Shown piece by piece: positions 5,131 through 5,819 of a stretch of DNA of 5,819 bases (position 1 is the stretch's first letter; each line of letters starts with the position of its first letter). The DNA is from Candidatus Pacearchaeota archaeon CG10_big_fil_rev_8_21_14_0_10_32_14. Lineage in GTDB: Archaea; Nanobdellota; Nanobdellia; Pacearchaeales; GW2011-AR1. The position numbers were made by a program, and so were the translations under genes. The notes beneath the pieces are model-generated. The model did no database searches, had not been told where the DNA came from, and was given only the letters and a program-made list of their open reading frames with translations. The stretch covers positions 1-5,819 of the forward strand of contig PFCY01000035.1 in the NCBI GenBank assembly GCA_002763085.1, read 5' to 3'.

Positions 5131-5450
5131 AACCTATAGTTGTTACGACAGCAAATGATATTCCCGGAAGACAGATAAAAGAAGTTTTAGGTGTTGTCAG
5201 AGGAAATACTGTCAGAACAAGAAATGTTGGAGTTGATATTGGGGCGGTGATGAAAAATTTGGTTGGAGGAGAGATAAAGAATTATACTCAACTGACAAAT
5301 CAATCAAGAGATGAAGCGTTTAACCGAATGGTGAATAACGCCGTTGATCTTGGAGCTGATGCGATTATTGCTATGAGGTTTACAACTTCAGTTGTCATGT
5401 CTGGAGCATCTGAAATGCTCGCATTTGGAACTGCTGTTAAATTAAAATAA
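5127..5450 (+). CDS. YbjQ/UPF0145 family protein
   Basis: This 107-residue protein matches the YbjQ/UPF0145 family (heavy-metal-binding-domain superfamily) along its whole length. It shows a TTANDIPGRQIKEVLGVVRGNTVRTRNVG start, the signature VGGEIKNYTQLTNQSRDEAFNRMV, then ALGADAI-like DLGADAIIAMRF and a closing G-A-SEMLAFGTAVKLK. Length is typical (about 100-110). Family members form pentameric beta-rich rings in known structures. The metal-binding label is historical and the real role is unsettled. There is no signal or membrane segment, so it is cytoplasmic. It overlaps the two-helix membrane protein by 4 nt and is followed 1 nt later by the zinc-ribbon gene. A linked membrane partner is a common theme for this family, by inference. 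Confidence 0.92.
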   Translation: MKPIVVTTANDIPGRQIKEVLGVVRGNTVRTRNVGVDIGAVMKNLVGGEIKNYTQLTNQSRDEAFNRMVNNAVDLGADAIIAMRFTTSVVMSGASEMLAFGTAVKLK

Positions 5451-5451
5451 G

Positions 5452-5607
5452 ATGAGTGAAGAAATAAAAGAAAACTGTTCATGTATTTTTCCGAAATGTC
5501 CTAAATGCAATATAGGATATCTTCTGCCATTTTCATATAAAGAAGATGTTTTTGAAAAGTGGAAATGCAGCAACGATCAGTGTAAATTTACAATTGAGAA
5601 AAGATAA
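5452..5607 (+). CDS. Small zinc-ribbon protein (51 residues)
   Basis: The ATG at 5452, one base after the YbjQ-gene stop, opens a 51-codon frame to TAA 5605-5607. The product holds CPKC (C16, C19) and, 19 residues on, CSNDQC (C39, C44), so C-x2-C and C-x4-C knuckles form a plausible four-cysteine zinc ribbon. The arrangement, with hydrophobic GYLLPF after the first pair and CxxxxCKFTI at the second, recalls the C-terminal zinc fingers of type IA topoisomerases. Two more cysteines (C9, C11) precede it. There is no ribosome site, so it is probably translated by reinitiation after YbjQ. The role is unknown: nucleic-acid or protein binding is the usual use of such ribbons. The tight spacing and clean cysteine pattern make it a real gene rather than chance. 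Confidence 0.75.
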   Translation: MSEEIKENCSCIFPKCPKCNIGYLLPFSYKEDVFEKWKCSNDQCKFTIEKR

Positions 5608-5617
5608 TTTATTTTTA

Positions 5618-5645
5618 TGGGCTTCATCCCAAATTAAATTTTTTT
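5618..5645 (+). terminator. Probable terminator of the three-gene cluster
   Basis: A short TGGG/CCCA stem (5618-5621 with 5628-5631, 6-nt loop) is followed by a run of seven T (5639-5645). More T-rich sequence surrounds it (5608-5616 and 5651-5660). The T runs alone would suffice in archaea. Confidence 0.45.
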
Positions 5646-5667
5646 GTGAGATTTTGTTTGTAATTTA

Positions 5668-5724
5668 CTCGCCCACTAATCTGGGAGGAGCCTCTACTTT
5701 CGAGGTTGAGGGGAGGGAGGAGGG
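5668..5724. other. G-rich folded intergenic patch
   Basis: Two small stems come first: CCCA/TGGG (5672-5675 with 5682-5685, possibly extended by CTC/GAG) and CCTC/GAGG (5691-5694 with 5702-5705). Then come G runs at 5710-5713, 5715-5717, 5719-5720 and 5722-5724. With GGG at 5683-5685 these could form a quadruplex. No coding frame is convincing here. Confidence 0.35.
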
Positions 5725-5736
5725 AAAGAAAAACTG

Positions 5737-5765
5737 ATTAATATTTTGCTGCTTCGCAGATTAAT
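5737..5765. other. Bulged hairpin near the window end
   Basis: ATTAAT (5737-5742) pairs with ATTAAT (5760-5765), and inside it CTGC (5749-5752) pairs with GCAG (5756-5759) around a TTC loop, leaving a 6-nt bulge. The TTC loop recalls the hairpin at 4744-4762. The remaining bases to 5819 show nothing I can name. Confidence 0.3.
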
Positions 5766-5819
5766 GCTCACAAATTATGCGATACGGAGAACGAGATTTT
5801 TTCGAACGAATAAATTAAT

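Noticed and set aside
5546..5737. 63-codon + frame overlapping the zinc-ribbon gene
   Set aside because: It overlaps a better-supported gene out of frame and runs through T-rich and G-rich intergenic sequence.
1..5819. CRISPR array or replication origin
   Set aside because: No regularly spaced repeats with unique spacers, and no cluster of origin-recognition-box-like repeats was seen; the only sizeable direct repeat is the GINS pair.

Overview
The window looks archaeal, most plausibly an AT-rich DPANN-type genome (Woesearchaeota, Pacearchaeota or similar). This rests on an archaeal-type cofactor-independent phosphoglycerate mutase, an archaeal GINS replication subunit, a signal-anchored membrane winged-helix regulator, T-run terminators and TATA-like boxes about 25 nt before apparently leaderless starts. 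The lineage is inferred from gene content and style only, not from a search. All supported genes are on the + strand.

Layout. Positions 1-90 are the tail of an insertion sequence: the last codons of an IS5-like transposase and a 10-bp imperfect palindrome. Next comes a membrane-anchored winged-helix protein (129-833), then a large secreted protein of unknown function (891-2483) that ends in a T-rich terminator. A separate promoter drives apgM (2618-3868), a glycolysis/gluconeogenesis enzyme. The GINS gene (4149-4706) is preceded by a diverged, truncated copy of its own 5' end (4012-4152). A roughly 81-bp GC-rich, highly folded segment separates the two copies. After a 229-bp gap with another GC-rich patch, three tightly coupled small genes follow (4936-5607): a two-helix membrane protein, a YbjQ/UPF0145 protein and a 51-residue zinc-ribbon protein. 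The last 212 bases hold a likely terminator, a G-rich folded patch and small hairpins, with no credible gene.

How the genes work together. The regulator and secreted protein are neighbours and may both belong to the cell surface, but each seems to have its own promoter. apgM and GINS are housekeeping genes. The three-gene cluster looks like one transcript (an ATGA overlap, then a 1-nt gap) of unknown purpose.

The most unusual region is 3990-4190. The two GINS 5' ends keep nearly the same peptide but differ at most variable codons. The truncated copy ends by ATGA overlap exactly at the real GINS start. Inverted repeats around both start codons can pair in two mutually exclusive ways. This suggests either a decayed duplication or a coupled leader that controls GINS translation.
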